From Desulfocicer sp963675955 (GTDB lineage Bacteria; Desulfobacterota; Desulfobacteria; Desulfobacterales; Desulfobacteraceae): 64,000 nt of DNA. The DNA lies in NCBI GenBank assembly GCA_963675955.2, contig CAXXVR010000008.1:186001-250000 (forward strand), in the 5' to 3' direction. Shown one piece after another: positions 25,762 to 34,640 of the stretch. The translations under genes were made by a program, and so were the position numbers. Numbering within the stretch: position 1 is the stretch's first letter; each line of letters starts with the position of its first letter. The notes beneath the pieces are model-generated. The model had not been told where the DNA came from. It was given only the letters and a program-made list of their open reading frames with translations, and did not search any database.

Positions 25762-26148
25762 CTATTTTTTATGGCATTCGCCACAGGTCACAGGACCTTT
25801 TTCACGTTCCAGATGGCACCCCCGGCAGCGGTCATGGTAACGGGTGATAAGTTCCATTTGCTTTGAATCACCCTTGGTGGCATGGCATTCTGCACAGGTG
25901 GAATCTTCAGAAGATTCGCCTTCCACAAGTTTCCCATCCATGTAGACATGGTGGCACACGGCGCAGTCTTCAATGCCCGCATTTTCATTGTGGGTATCAT
26001 GGGGAAAACAAACAAAGGGCCTTTTGTTATTTTCAAAGACGTCTGCACTTATGTCCATGCAGTCATTACACCAGGCCGCAAAGGAGAAGAGAAGACTTAT
26101 GGTGAAAATTATAGCTGCTATTTTAATGGTTTTGGGTCTTATTTTCAA
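25762..26148 (-). CDS. tmcA: Tmc complex tetraheme cytochrome c3 (type II)
   Basis: A 128-residue periplasmic cytochrome. An N-terminal signal peptide (hydrophobic residues about 9-26) precedes four CxxCH heme motifs at C62-H66, C85-H89, C108-H112 and C122-H126; further histidines (H50, H53, H67, H105) can serve as axial ligands. Length and heme count fit type II cytochrome c3. In Desulfovibrio TmcA takes electrons from periplasmic type I cytochrome c3 and passes them to the TmcBCD membrane complex. It is the last gene of tmcDCBA, 17 bp after tmcB. Confidence 0.93.
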   Translation of the reverse strand: MKIRPKTIKIAAIIFTISLLFSFAAWCNDCMDISADVFENNKRPFVCFPHDTHNENAGIEDCAVCHHVYMDGKLVEGESSEDSTCAECHATKGDSKQMELITRYHDRCRGCHLEREKGPVTCGECHKK

Positions 26149-26165
26149 TTTAAATCTCCTTTGAC

Positions 26166-27500
26166 CTATTCTGGAAGTTCCATGATTTCGTAAATAATAT
26201 CCCCAAAGAACTTCAACTCCATGTCGATGCCGTAGTGGTGAATGATATCTTCAAGTCCTCCATGACAGTTGTGGCAGGGTGCAATGACTACCTCCGCCCC
26301 TTGAGCCTTGGCTGCAAACAGCTGTTCCGCCTTTATTTTTCCGCTGTCCACCCGGGCATTTTTAAAGGGAGGGCCACAGTTAATGACACCGCCACCGGCT
26401 ACACAGCAATAATTATGTTCACGGTTGGGTGTCATTTCAATGAAAGTTTTACAGGTTGAATTGACAATATTTCTGGCCATTTCGTGCAGCCCCCGGCCCC
26501 GGACAATGTTGCAGGGATCATGCAGGGTCACCGGACGGTCAAATTTCTTTTTAATCTTGATCTTTTCCTTCACAAAAAGATCATTGTAATACTCAATGGC
26601 ATGAATGATCTCAAGGGGGGGCATTTTCCATCCCAATGCACGGTTTCCCATATCATACACCGAGCGGAAGGCATGGCCGCATTCCCCCATGACAATTTTT
26701 TTGACCTTCAGGTTTGTGGCTGCCTCAAAATGGGCTTTTTTTAACCGCTCCATCATTTCATAATCGCCGGTGAACATGCACATGTCGCTGTTGTCCCAGC
26801 CCGGCATGGATGGCATGGTCCAGTTTTCACCGGCGGCATTCATGATCACGGCGGCCTGGTAGATGAGTTGGGCCCGGAACTTGGGTTCGGGACCAATGAC
26901 AGAATAAAAAACATCGGCACCCTCCTTGTCCAGAGGAATTCTCAAGTTTTCAACTTCATCCTGGGCCTCTTCTTCCTGCCACATCAGGGTATCCACCCAC
27001 TCGTCATCCTTGATCCACATTTGATTCTTTGTAACAGAGTGGCTGTGGGCTGTGTCCTGGATATACAGAGGTACCACACCAAGTTTATGGCAGATACGAC
27101 GCATGACAGACATTACATAGGCAATGTCAAGGCCAAAGGGGCAATACATGGCACATCTTTTACACAGATTGCACTGGGTGTAGGCCACCACAGCTGCATT
27201 CTGGATAAATTCCGGGGAGACCTTACCTTTTTTACGCATGATTTCCCACAGGGTCTGCTTGACCTTTGCAGCGGGGGAGTATCTTGGATCTCTGTCCCGG
27301 CTCATGAAATAATGGCATCCCTCACTGCAGAGTCCGCAATGAACACAGGTGTTCACATAGGTTTTGAGTCTGGCACCAGTCTCACTTTCCAGTACCTGGT
27401 TAATCACCCTTTCTATTTTTTCAGGGGAAAGCTGTTCAACACCTTTAATAATCCCCTGATCTTCTATGGCAGCGTCTTTTACTGCCTTTGATTCTGTCAT
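26166..27500 (-). CDS. tmcB: Tmc complex HdrD-like iron-sulfur subunit
   Basis: A 444-residue cytoplasmic-facing protein. Two [4Fe-4S] motifs, C52-C62 (CVHCGLCSEGC) and C110-C120 (CNLCKRCAMYC), are followed by CCG-type regions (GECGHAFR; DPCNIVRGRG...YCCVAGGG...APCHNCHGG). This is the HdrC-HdrB fusion order of HdrD. In Tmc it carries electrons between the membrane cytochrome b and the cytoplasm. The frame extends to 27545, but the ATG at 27500 has an AAGAAGG ribosome site five bases upstream and is preferred. A strong hairpin lies between this gene and tmcC. Confidence 0.92.
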   Translation of the reverse strand: MTESKAVKDAAIEDQGIIKGVEQLSPEKIERVINQVLESETGARLKTYVNTCVHCGLCSEGCHYFMSRDRDPRYSPAAKVKQTLWEIMRKKGKVSPEFIQNAAVVAYTQCNLCKRCAMYCPFGLDIAYVMSVMRRICHKLGVVPLYIQDTAHSHSVTKNQMWIKDDEWVDTLMWQEEEAQDEVENLRIPLDKEGADVFYSVIGPEPKFRAQLIYQAAVIMNAAGENWTMPSMPGWDNSDMCMFTGDYEMMERLKKAHFEAATNLKVKKIVMGECGHAFRSVYDMGNRALGWKMPPLEIIHAIEYYNDLFVKEKIKIKKKFDRPVTLHDPCNIVRGRGLHEMARNIVNSTCKTFIEMTPNREHNYCCVAGGGVINCGPPFKNARVDSGKIKAEQLFAAKAQGAEVVIAPCHNCHGGLEDIIHHYGIDMELKFFGDIIYEIMELPE

Positions 27501-27608
27501 GGCAACCTTCTTTAATATATAAGAATTAAATCTCCGGCCGGACATCCGTTTTTTATGGCATCCGACGTATTATTTACCTGATAAATATGGCTTGAATACA
27601 TACCTGTT

Positions 27609-27638
27609 CAGGGGCTTTTATAAGAAATAAAGCCCCTG
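27609..27638 (-). other. Strong intercistronic hairpin between tmcC and tmcB
   Basis: CAGGGGCTTT (27609-27618) and AAAGCCCCTG (27629-27638) form a perfect 10-bp stem with a 10-base loop in the 148-bp gap between tmcC and tmcB. No T-run follows on the minus strand. It could be an mRNA-stabilising end for tmcDC or a partial terminator that sets subunit ratios. Confidence 0.7.
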
Positions 27639-27648
27639 CCAATATGCC

Positions 27649-28308
27649 CTACCAGTCCTTTGCCATGCGGACCCCGCCAAATTCTGACCCCATATATCCC
27701 CGGGTAAAGGGAAACAAAAACATATGGAATAATTTTGTAAAGGGGATTGTGGCCAGCATGATCTCACCGGAAAGGATATGAATGATGGTCATGGTGGGAA
27801 AACCGGCCCACTGGTGATACACCCAGAATCCGCTTATAAAGGGAGCAGCCACAATAAAGAGGATCAGATAATCCACGGCGGTAGTCAGATATTTTACTTC
27901 GGGGATCATGAGCCGTCTGAAGAGAAAAAAACCGCAGGAGAAAATAACAATCAGAGTCATGACATCTGCCACAACACCGGGAAGGGTGATCCAGCTGATA
28001 TTAAAACTTTCCTTCCACATGATGACATGTGCAAAGACAAAAATGGGAACTAGAAACAGACAGATATGAAAGGCAAAGGTGACAACCGTCATGGCAGGAT
28101 TTAAGGTCATATTCCTGCTGCCAAAGGGGGTCAGCCAGTGACCAATGGAACGAAGGGCAAACTTCAGATTCATGTATTCAAAAATCACCCCGTCTTTTTT
28201 TCGGGCCAGGGTGTAAAGAGAATAAAACCTGAAAGCACTGCCGCCAATGAAAATAATAAAGGCCAGCCAGGCCAGGGGCCCAGTGACGAAGGAATAAAGG
28301 GCATGCAT
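27649..28308 (-). CDS. tmcC: Tmc complex cytochrome b-like membrane subunit
   Basis: A 219-residue integral membrane protein related to the nitrate reductase gamma/cytochrome b family. About five hydrophobic segments are visible (near 8-28, 75-96, 109-131, 139-160 and 175-200). Histidines in or near the helices (H57, H81, H94, H164, H176, H194) are candidate heme b ligands. It should move electrons, and possibly protons, across the membrane between TmcA and TmcB. Its start is 1 bp from the tmcD stop, so they are translationally linked. Confidence 0.88.
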   Translation of the reverse strand: MHALYSFVTGPLAWLAFIIFIGGSAFRFYSLYTLARKKDGVIFEYMNLKFALRSIGHWLTPFGSRNMTLNPAMTVVTFAFHICLFLVPIFVFAHVIMWKESFNISWITLPGVVADVMTLIVIFSCGFFLFRRLMIPEVKYLTTAVDYLILFIVAAPFISGFWVYHQWAGFPTMTIIHILSGEIMLATIPFTKLFHMFLFPFTRGYMGSEFGGVRMAKDW

Positions 28309-28309
28309 A

Positions 28310-29587
28310 TTACAGATCTCCTTTCAACGAAATGATTTCTCTGTGATATTTATTTTTTTCAATTCCCTTTATCAGCAATTTTGAACCGTCCGAGCTGAAA
28401 ACAGGGGATTCCAGATGATCGTAAGGGGTTTTAAGAATGGTATCATCAATTCCCACATAATAGGCACCATTCTTTTCCACCTTGGCAGCCAATTTCCTGC
28501 CATCCGGGCTGAAAACTGGCTGCCAGACCATATCAAATCTATTTTTCCAGGCAGCGCCATCCACGGCAACACCCCATTGGCCGTCCTCTTTAAATACGCA
28601 GGCGGCACGGTTGCCGTCGTCGCTGAATACGGCATCTGTGAGATATTGGGAAAAGGCGATATTCCAGACAACATTATCCACGGCCAGGGTCCATTTCCCA
28701 TAATCACTGGCTACAATGGCACCAATTTTCAAGCCGTCTCTGGAATAAAAATGGTGCCACAGCTGAACATATCCCCGATCCCAGACAATGTCACCATCCT
28801 TTGCAAGAAACCATTTTCCATTGGTTTTCACCGGGGCAGTGACCCCTGAATCAACGGGGGAAAACCGGGGCATCCACACAGATGCAAAGGGTTTTTTCCA
28901 GGTTTTACCATCCACGGCTATGAAATAATCCTGGTAATTGGTGCGCACCGATGCCGCTACCCGGGATGCGTCTTCTGAAAAAACAGGATCCCACACGTTC
29001 ATAAAATTTTTATCCCAGGCAACACCGTCCACGGCCACCGAATAACACCCTTTTCTAAATTTGAAGATTTCACTTTCAAGCACCGGAATCGTTTCCACCA
29101 CGGCAGCACTGTGATTTCCATCCGGGCTTAAGACCATGTCGGTGAGACGTGAATAGGAGTTTTCCCAGGGAACATCATTGATTATACCATTGTACTGCAA
29201 CTCTTTCTGGGTGGAAACGGCAACATGAGTACCCGTGGGATTGAAAGTCATATTCCATACAAAATCATAGGTGTTTTCCCAGGGAACATCATCCGTGGAC
29301 ACCGTCCATTCCGCCATATCTGAAATCAGCGCAGACAATCGACCGTCCGGGCCATATTTAGCATTCCAAATTTTGTCATAACTGTTTTCCCAGGTTGCAA
29401 AAGAATCCTCACCATCCCCGGAACAGATGGTGTATTCCATATCTTCATTCTTTACAATAGCGAAGATATTCTCCCCGTTGGGACTGATGCAGGGTTCCTC
29501 CATATACGAAAATTCATTGTGCCATGGTTCAAGATCAGCCACCAGGCGTTTGCCGGTATCCCAATCCCAGTTATCTTTATTGCTCAT
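28310..29587 (-). CDS. tmcD: Tmc complex beta-propeller subunit TmcD-like
   Basis: A 425-residue soluble protein without a signal peptide, made of repeated units of about 40-50 residues with a recurring pattern such as VDGVAWDKNFMNVWDPVFS and FSPDGRKLAA. This indicates a WD40/TolB-like beta-propeller. It matches the position and size of tmcD, the cytoplasmic subunit of unknown function in the Desulfovibrio Tmc complex. It is the first gene of the operon. An AAGGAG ribosome site lies 9 bases before the ATG at 29587; another ATG at 29593 is only 3 bases from it and less likely. Confidence 0.85.
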   Translation of the reverse strand: MSNKDNWDWDTGKRLVADLEPWHNEFSYMEEPCISPNGENIFAIVKNEDMEYTICSGDGEDSFATWENSYDKIWNAKYGPDGRLSALISDMAEWTVSTDDVPWENTYDFVWNMTFNPTGTHVAVSTQKELQYNGIINDVPWENSYSRLTDMVLSPDGNHSAAVVETIPVLESEIFKFRKGCYSVAVDGVAWDKNFMNVWDPVFSEDASRVAASVRTNYQDYFIAVDGKTWKKPFASVWMPRFSPVDSGVTAPVKTNGKWFLAKDGDIVWDRGYVQLWHHFYSRDGLKIGAIVASDYGKWTLAVDNVVWNIAFSQYLTDAVFSDDGNRAACVFKEDGQWGVAVDGAAWKNRFDMVWQPVFSPDGRKLAAKVEKNGAYYVGIDDTILKTPYDHLESPVFSSDGSKLLIKGIEKNKYHREIISLKGDL

Positions 29588-29677
29588 ATTCATATGCTCC
29601 TTGATAAAAGCAGGGTTAAGTTCTTTTTTACCTGGTAAAAAGATTGACGCTGCATTAAATAATAAATGTTTCGTTGA

Positions 29678-29705
29678 TTCATAACATATAGATTTTTTTT
29701 TTCAA
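29678..29705 (-). promoter_or_regulatory. Candidate sigma-70 promoter of tmcDCBA
   Basis: On the minus strand, TTGAAA (29705-29700), 16 bases, then TATGAA (29683-29678) fits a sigma-70-type -35/-10 pair, about 90 bp before the tmcD start. No sigma-54 site was seen in this gap. Confidence 0.4.
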
Positions 29706-29842
29706 AGATTATTTCACCCTGTCTGAATTTGTTATCCAATCGGTAAAGGGTCTGAGTATTGAAATGTTTTGGGGTTCATAGTATCCTGCAGTAATTCAAA
29801 TTCAGATTCTGGTTTACAATTTTTGGAAAGGCGGTTTTTACC

Positions 29843-31021
29843 ATGATTTACAAATTTATGTTGATTTTTTTTATGCTTTTGATCTCAACTTGCTCCATGG
29901 GATATGCAGAATCAGGCAGTACCCTGTTTGACAACGGCATTGCAGAGTTTCAAAAAGGTCGATATCAGGATGCTATTTTCTGGTTTACAAAACTCATTGA
30001 AAAGGAACCCTTCAATGCCAAGGCTTATAAAAATCGTGGGGTGGCACGATTAAGCCTTCAAAAGTATGACATGGCCATTGAAGATTTGAACAATGCGCTG
30101 AATCCGGATCCACAGCTGGAAGACCTTGCTGGCACTCTCAGCCCTGCATGGCATTATAAGGATGAGTACAAAAAAGCCATGGATGACTTTAACAGTGCCC
30201 TGAATCTGGATCCAGATCTTGAAGGGATACACAGCAATATCGGTGTAGCCTGGTATTATGCCCGGGAATATAAAAAGGCCATTGAAGAGTACAGCAAAGA
30301 AATTAAAAAGTTTCCTGAAAATTACAGTGCTTTTTTTAATCGGGCACTTTCCTGGGTGGAATTAAAGGAATATGAAAATGCGTTAAATGATCTGGAGACT
30401 GTGTTGAACATCAAACCCGATGAGTATTGGGCCATTGCCTATCAGGGTGATATCTATTCAGAATTGAAAAACCTGGCAGCTGCCCGGGAATCCTATCTTG
30501 CGGCCATGGCCTTGAACACCGGTAATAAATATGCCGGAGATAAACTGCGCCTCCTTGATGCCAGGATTTCCGCTCTGGCAGATCAATCTGAAAAACCGTT
30601 GATTGACATGGCAGCACAAACCGATATTCAATCAGATCAGACACCGGCCCAAAAAGATCAAGCCATGCCTAAATCCGTCACCGTCACATCGACCCAAAAA
30701 GATCAAGCTGTGCTGAAATCCGTCATACCTACCACTAAATCTTCTCTTGCACCTGTGGAAAAAAAGACATCTGCCCCCCCTCGATTCAGCATTCAGCTGG
30801 GCGCATTTCTTGACAGTAAAAATGCAACTGAATTAATTAAAAGCCTGGAAGAGAGGGGATATAACATTCTGGTTCTTAATATGCAGGACAAAAAAAACAG
30901 GCAATGGACACTTGTGAGAACCGGTGGCTTTGAAACCAAAAAACAGGCAAAAGATCGTCTTGATGAAATAAAAAAAGATTTGAAAATTGATGGGGCTATC
31001 CGGCCTTTTGATAAACTTTGA
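29843..31021 (+). CDS. Secreted TPR protein with C-terminal SPOR domain
   Basis: A 392-residue protein with a signal peptide (hydrophobic residues 4-20, CSMGYAES; C17 could be a lipoprotein cysteine but the box is poor). TPR repeats fill about 25-250 (for example AFFNRALSWVELKEYENALNDLE). A linker contains a short imperfect duplication (AQKDQAMPKSV / TQKDQAVLKSV, about 270-295). A SPOR peptidoglycan-binding domain ends the protein (about 312-390, FSIQLGAFLDSKNA). SPOR domains bind denuded glycan at division sites, so a cell-envelope or division role is likely. The gene diverges from tmc and stands alone. The ATG follows GGAAAGG. Confidence 0.88.
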   Translation: MIYKFMLIFFMLLISTCSMGYAESGSTLFDNGIAEFQKGRYQDAIFWFTKLIEKEPFNAKAYKNRGVARLSLQKYDMAIEDLNNALNPDPQLEDLAGTLSPAWHYKDEYKKAMDDFNSALNLDPDLEGIHSNIGVAWYYAREYKKAIEEYSKEIKKFPENYSAFFNRALSWVELKEYENALNDLETVLNIKPDEYWAIAYQGDIYSELKNLAAARESYLAAMALNTGNKYAGDKLRLLDARISALADQSEKPLIDMAAQTDIQSDQTPAQKDQAMPKSVTVTSTQKDQAVLKSVIPTTKSSLAPVEKKTSAPPRFSIQLGAFLDSKNATELIKSLEERGYNILVLNMQDKKNRQWTLVRTGGFETKKQAKDRLDEIKKDLKIDGAIRPFDKL

Positions 31022-31238
31022 CAGGCCTTTTCGGCTTATTCAATTGCTGTTAATTTAAATGTCCACGGATAAATATTCATGGCGTTTTTGGGTGGAAAAG
31101 ATTCAGGCGCTGTGGTATGAACGGTTCCCATTAATAAAAAACATATCCACATCCCCTTTGCTTCACAAGATAAAGGAGACGTTGTGTGATCAATCCCAAT
31201 CTTTGTAATCAATTCCGAAAAAACCAGGAGACCCCCAA

Positions 31239-32126
31239 ATGACCCAACCGGTACTTGAAACAAATTTTAAAGATCTCAATATGGTAAGGAAAGGAAAGGT
31301 TCGTGATATTTATGACATGGGAGACAGCCTTCTCATGGTTACCACGGACAGACTTTCCGCCTTTGATGTGGTACTTCCCAATGGCATTCCAGGCAAGGGA
31401 AAGGTGCTGACACAATTTTCTGTTTTCTGGTTTAAAGAAATGGAAGATCTCGTCGGCAATCATCTCATCGCCCATGAGGTGGATCAGTTCCCGCCGGTTT
31501 GTCGGCCTTATAAAGAGATTCTGGAAGGACGAAGCATGCTGGTGAAAAAAGCTGATCCCCTGCCGGTGGAGTGCATTGTCCGGGGGTATATTTCAGGATC
31601 CGGCTGGAAATCCTACCAGCAGGAAGGACATGTTTGTGATATTGCGCTTCCATCGGGATTAAAAGAATCGGACAAATTGCCCCAGCCCCTTTATACGCCT
31701 TCCACCAAGGCTGAAGTGGGCGACCATGATATCAATGTAGATTTTCAGCACACAGTAAAACTTCTAGGCAAAGTCCAGGCGGAAAAGCTCAGGGAGCTTA
31801 GCCTGGCCATATACAACAGAGGTGTTGAAAAGGCTCTGTCAAAAAATATTATCATTGCTGATACCAAATTTGAATTTGGCATGGTGGATGGGGAAATTAT
31901 TCTCATTGATGAGGTGTTAACACCTGATTCTTCACGGTTCTGGCCCCAGAAAACCTATTGCCCCGGTGGAGCACAAAAGAGTTTTGACAAACAGTTTGTC
32001 CGTGACTGGCTGGAGTCCTCCGGTTGGAACAAGAAAGCCCCTGGCCCGGAACTGCCAGCCGATGTGATCAGCCGTACCGCCGAAAAATATCAGGAAGCCC
32101 TTGCCCTGATCACCGGCAAAGCCTGA
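31239..32126 (+). CDS. purC: Phosphoribosylaminoimidazole-succinocarboxamide synthase (SAICAR synthetase)
   Basis: A 295-residue enzyme of purine biosynthesis that joins CAIR and aspartate with ATP. Family motifs include VRKGKVRDIYD, TDRLSAFDVVLPNGIPGKG, VECIVRGYISGSGWKSYQ, KAEVGDHDINV, FEFG, and DEVLTPDSSRFWP. Length and N-terminal form match the longer, yeast-like bacterial type. The ATG has an AGGAG site. A rho-independent terminator follows at about 100 bp. Confidence 0.96.
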   Translation: MTQPVLETNFKDLNMVRKGKVRDIYDMGDSLLMVTTDRLSAFDVVLPNGIPGKGKVLTQFSVFWFKEMEDLVGNHLIAHEVDQFPPVCRPYKEILEGRSMLVKKADPLPVECIVRGYISGSGWKSYQQEGHVCDIALPSGLKESDKLPQPLYTPSTKAEVGDHDINVDFQHTVKLLGKVQAEKLRELSLAIYNRGVEKALSKNIIIADTKFEFGMVDGEIILIDEVLTPDSSRFWPQKTYCPGGAQKSFDKQFVRDWLESSGWNKKAPGPELPADVISRTAEKYQEALALITGKA

Positions 32127-32154
32127 TTCTCCGCAAGCATCTCCATGCGATTAT

Positions 32155-32215
32155 TGGTGGTATGACTTAAGCCCTGGGAAAATTACACTCCCCAAAGTGG
32201 TCCTCCAGGTTATGA
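32155..32215. repeat. Possible degenerate copy of the dispersed repeat downstream of purC
   Basis: Contains CCCCAAAGTGGTCC...CCAGGTTATGAC, close to CCCCAAAATGGCCCAGGTTGTGAC of copy E, and an inverted TATGAC near its start. The match is weak, so the call is tentative. Confidence 0.35.
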
Positions 32216-32226
32216 CTGAACTCTAA

Positions 32227-32256
32227 AGGTAGCAGGCAAATGCCTGCCACCTTTTT
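32227..32256 (+). terminator. Rho-independent terminator of purC
   Basis: The stem GGTAGCAGGCA / TGCCTGCCACC (one mismatch, short AA loop) is directly followed by TTTTT. It lies about 100 bp after the purC stop. Confidence 0.75.
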
Positions 32257-32307
32257 GTTATCTGGATTCAGAAAGTCCGCTGGTAGTGTTTTATCCTCTT
32301 AAATTTT

Positions 32308-32327
32308 CAGACAGTCTTTCCTGTCTG
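32308..32327 (-). terminator. Candidate terminator hairpin after the EF-G-like gene
   Basis: CAGACAG and CTGTCTG form a 7-bp stem around a 6-base loop, 35 bp beyond the stop of the minus-strand EF-G-like gene. The following AAAATTT is only a weak T-run. Confidence 0.35.
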
Positions 32328-32362
32328 GGGGGCTAAAAGAGAACCAACAATTACCGATCCCG

Positions 32363-34432
32363 TTAGTCTTCCTGTTCCGCCTTGATTTTTTCAATGACCT
32401 TCTGGGATATATCTCCGGGAACCTCATCATAATGATCAAATTCCATGGTGAAAGTGCCCCTGCCACCGGTCATAGATCTTAGATCCGGTGCATACCGCAG
32501 AAATTCCGCCATGGGAACATTGGCGTTTATTACCTGTTTTGCGCCTTCGGTGTCCATGCCAAGAACCCGGCCTCGACGGGAGTTAAGATCTCCCATTATA
32601 TCCCCTGTAAACTCATCGGGGACCACGATGGAAACTTTCATGATGGGTTCAAGAAGGGTGGGTTTCGCCTGCTCAGCGGCCTTTTTAAAGGCGATGGAAC
32701 CTGCCATTTTAAAGGCCATTTCAGATGAATCAACAGAGTGATAACTGCCGTCATCAAGGGTTACTTTGAAGTCAACACAGGGAAATCCAGCAAGTAATCC
32801 CTTCTGGCTGGCCTCCAGAACCCCTTTTTCCACAGCGGGAATGTATGTTCTGGGGATGGACCCGCCGACAATGGCATCCACAAACTGAAAACCTTCGCCC
32901 TTGGGAAGGGGTTCCATGACGATCCAGCAGTCGCCAAACTGACCATGACCACCGGACTGTTTTTTATGTCGTCCCTGGACCCGGATCTTTTTCTTGAAGG
33001 TTTCCCGGTAGGGGACCTTGGGGGTTTTTATTTCCATCTCCACATTGAATTTACGTTTAATTTTTTCAATGGTGGTCTCAATGTGTACAAGCCCCCGGCC
33101 GGACAGAATGGTTTCGTTGGTTTCGGCTTCCCGTTTGAGAATAAGGCCGGTGTCTTCTTCAAGAATTTTTCTCAAAGCACCGTGAATCTTGTCCTCATCT
33201 CCCTTATTTTTGGAATAAACTGCAAAGGAAATAACCGGTGGCATGGGCTGTGGGGCGTCAAACATGATCTCTTTGTCAGCACTCATGGTATCGCCGGTAA
33301 AGGTCTCTTTTAACTTGGCAACGGCCACAATGGCACCGGGATATGCTTCGGCGATGGGGGCCTGTTCCTTGCCCCGGATTTCCAATAGCTGGGTAAAGCG
33401 TTCTTTGGAATTTTTATTTACATTGAGAAAATTTCCCTCTTTGCCAAGGGTGCCGGAGATCACCCGGAACAGAGACAGCCTGCCAGCATAGGGGTCCACG
33501 ATGGTGTTGAACACAAAACCGTAAAAGGGTCCATCGGAATCAGGGGCAATTTCTACGGTCTCTCCCTTGTCGTCTTTGGCCGTCCAGGCACCCCGATCCA
33601 GGGGGGAGGGCATGCTGGCGTTGATGAAATCAGACAGAAGATCCACACCGATCATACGGGTGGCTGCTCCGCATAGTACCGGTGAAAATTCACAGGCCAG
33701 AACACCTTTTCGGAAGGTTTCTTTGAGTTCTTCCGGGCTGAGTTCTTCTCCTTCAAGATATTTTTCCAGCAGATCATCATCCAGCTCTGCAATGTTTTCC
33801 ACAAAGGATTCCCGGGCCGCTTCATAGGCATCAGCCATTTCTGCAGGGATGTCTGTTTGTTTTGCCTTTCCCTGATCATCATAGATATAGGCCTTGCCGG
33901 AGATGACATCCACTATTCCCTTGAAATCGTCCATCTGGCCAATGGGAAGCTGAATAATAATGGTTTTTCGTTTCAGAGTTGTCTCGCAGATTTCAGCCAC
34001 GGACTCCACACTGGCCCGTTCCTTGTCCATCTTGTTGATAAAGAGAACTGAGGGAAGGTAATATTCTTCCACACAGGCGGCTGCTTCTTCTGTCATGGCA
34101 CTTGGTCCATCCACCCCGTCAACAACGATGATAACACCGTCTGATGCCGGGATACAGGTCTTTGCCGCAGAAAAGAAATTTTGGTCCCCCGGGGTGTCCA
34201 TCAGGGTGACCAGATGTTTTTTCCATGTATACTTATGGAAAGCGCTGCTGACACTCTGTTGTTTTCTTACTTCTTCCGGCTGGAAATCCATGGCGGTATT
34301 GCCTTCTTCAACCTTGCCCAGACGCTTGATGACGCCGGCGCTGAAAAGCATTGATTCAGCCAGAGAAGTTTTACCCGCACCCCCATGGCCTGCCAGAGCG
34401 ATGTTTCTCAATTTTGCGATTTGTTCCGTCAT
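32363..34432 (-). CDS. Elongation factor G-like translational GTPase (EF-G paralogue)
   Basis: A 689-residue protein with the five-domain EF-G layout. GTPase motifs are GHGGAGKTSL (G1, 15-24), DTPGDQNF (G3) and NKMD (G4). Domain II, domain IV (GRHKKQSGGHGQFGDCWI) and domain V (RRGRVLGMD) are present. The P-loop GHGGAGKT differs from the canonical AHIDAGKT of the main EF-G, which marks the FusA2-like paralogue group. Some paralogues act only in translocation or ribosome recycling; the function here is unproven. It is a single gene with no str-operon neighbours, which supports paralogue status. Confidence 0.88.
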   Translation of the reverse strand: MTEQIAKLRNIALAGHGGAGKTSLAESMLFSAGVIKRLGKVEEGNTAMDFQPEEVRKQQSVSSAFHKYTWKKHLVTLMDTPGDQNFFSAAKTCIPASDGVIIVVDGVDGPSAMTEEAAACVEEYYLPSVLFINKMDKERASVESVAEICETTLKRKTIIIQLPIGQMDDFKGIVDVISGKAYIYDDQGKAKQTDIPAEMADAYEAARESFVENIAELDDDLLEKYLEGEELSPEELKETFRKGVLACEFSPVLCGAATRMIGVDLLSDFINASMPSPLDRGAWTAKDDKGETVEIAPDSDGPFYGFVFNTIVDPYAGRLSLFRVISGTLGKEGNFLNVNKNSKERFTQLLEIRGKEQAPIAEAYPGAIVAVAKLKETFTGDTMSADKEIMFDAPQPMPPVISFAVYSKNKGDEDKIHGALRKILEEDTGLILKREAETNETILSGRGLVHIETTIEKIKRKFNVEMEIKTPKVPYRETFKKKIRVQGRHKKQSGGHGQFGDCWIVMEPLPKGEGFQFVDAIVGGSIPRTYIPAVEKGVLEASQKGLLAGFPCVDFKVTLDDGSYHSVDSSEMAFKMAGSIAFKKAAEQAKPTLLEPIMKVSIVVPDEFTGDIMGDLNSRRGRVLGMDTEGAKQVINANVPMAEFLRYAPDLRSMTGGRGTFTMEFDHYDEVPGDISQKVIEKIKAEQED

Positions 34433-34544
34433 TACAGCTCCTTTTCCAGTGATAATTAAGTTGAATCAAGAATTTACATATATCAATTCATGTCAATGAT
34501 GCAAGAATAGTTTTAGCTGAACGTCAAATTCAAGGTTTTATCAT

Positions 34545-34577
34545 GTTGCCGGCAACCCCCGATCCCAGCTTAGCTGG
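34545..34577. other. Two adjacent palindromes upstream of the EF-G-like gene
   Basis: GTTGCCGGCAAC (34545-34556, perfect 12-bp palindrome) and CCAGC-TTA-GCTGG (34565-34577) lie in the 208-bp gap between the EF-G-like gene and tlyA. They could form an RNA structure or an operator. I could not match them to a known riboswitch. Confidence 0.4.
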
Positions 34578-34640
34578 CCTGCTTGAGAACAGGGCTGGCG
34601 TTTACCTGATGTGGCAAGCGTTATGATCAAACCAAGAAAA

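Noticed and set aside
34530..34640. Possible riboswitch upstream of the EF-G-like gene
   Set aside because: There are palindromes, but no core sequence of any riboswitch class I can recall; kept only as an unexplained structure.
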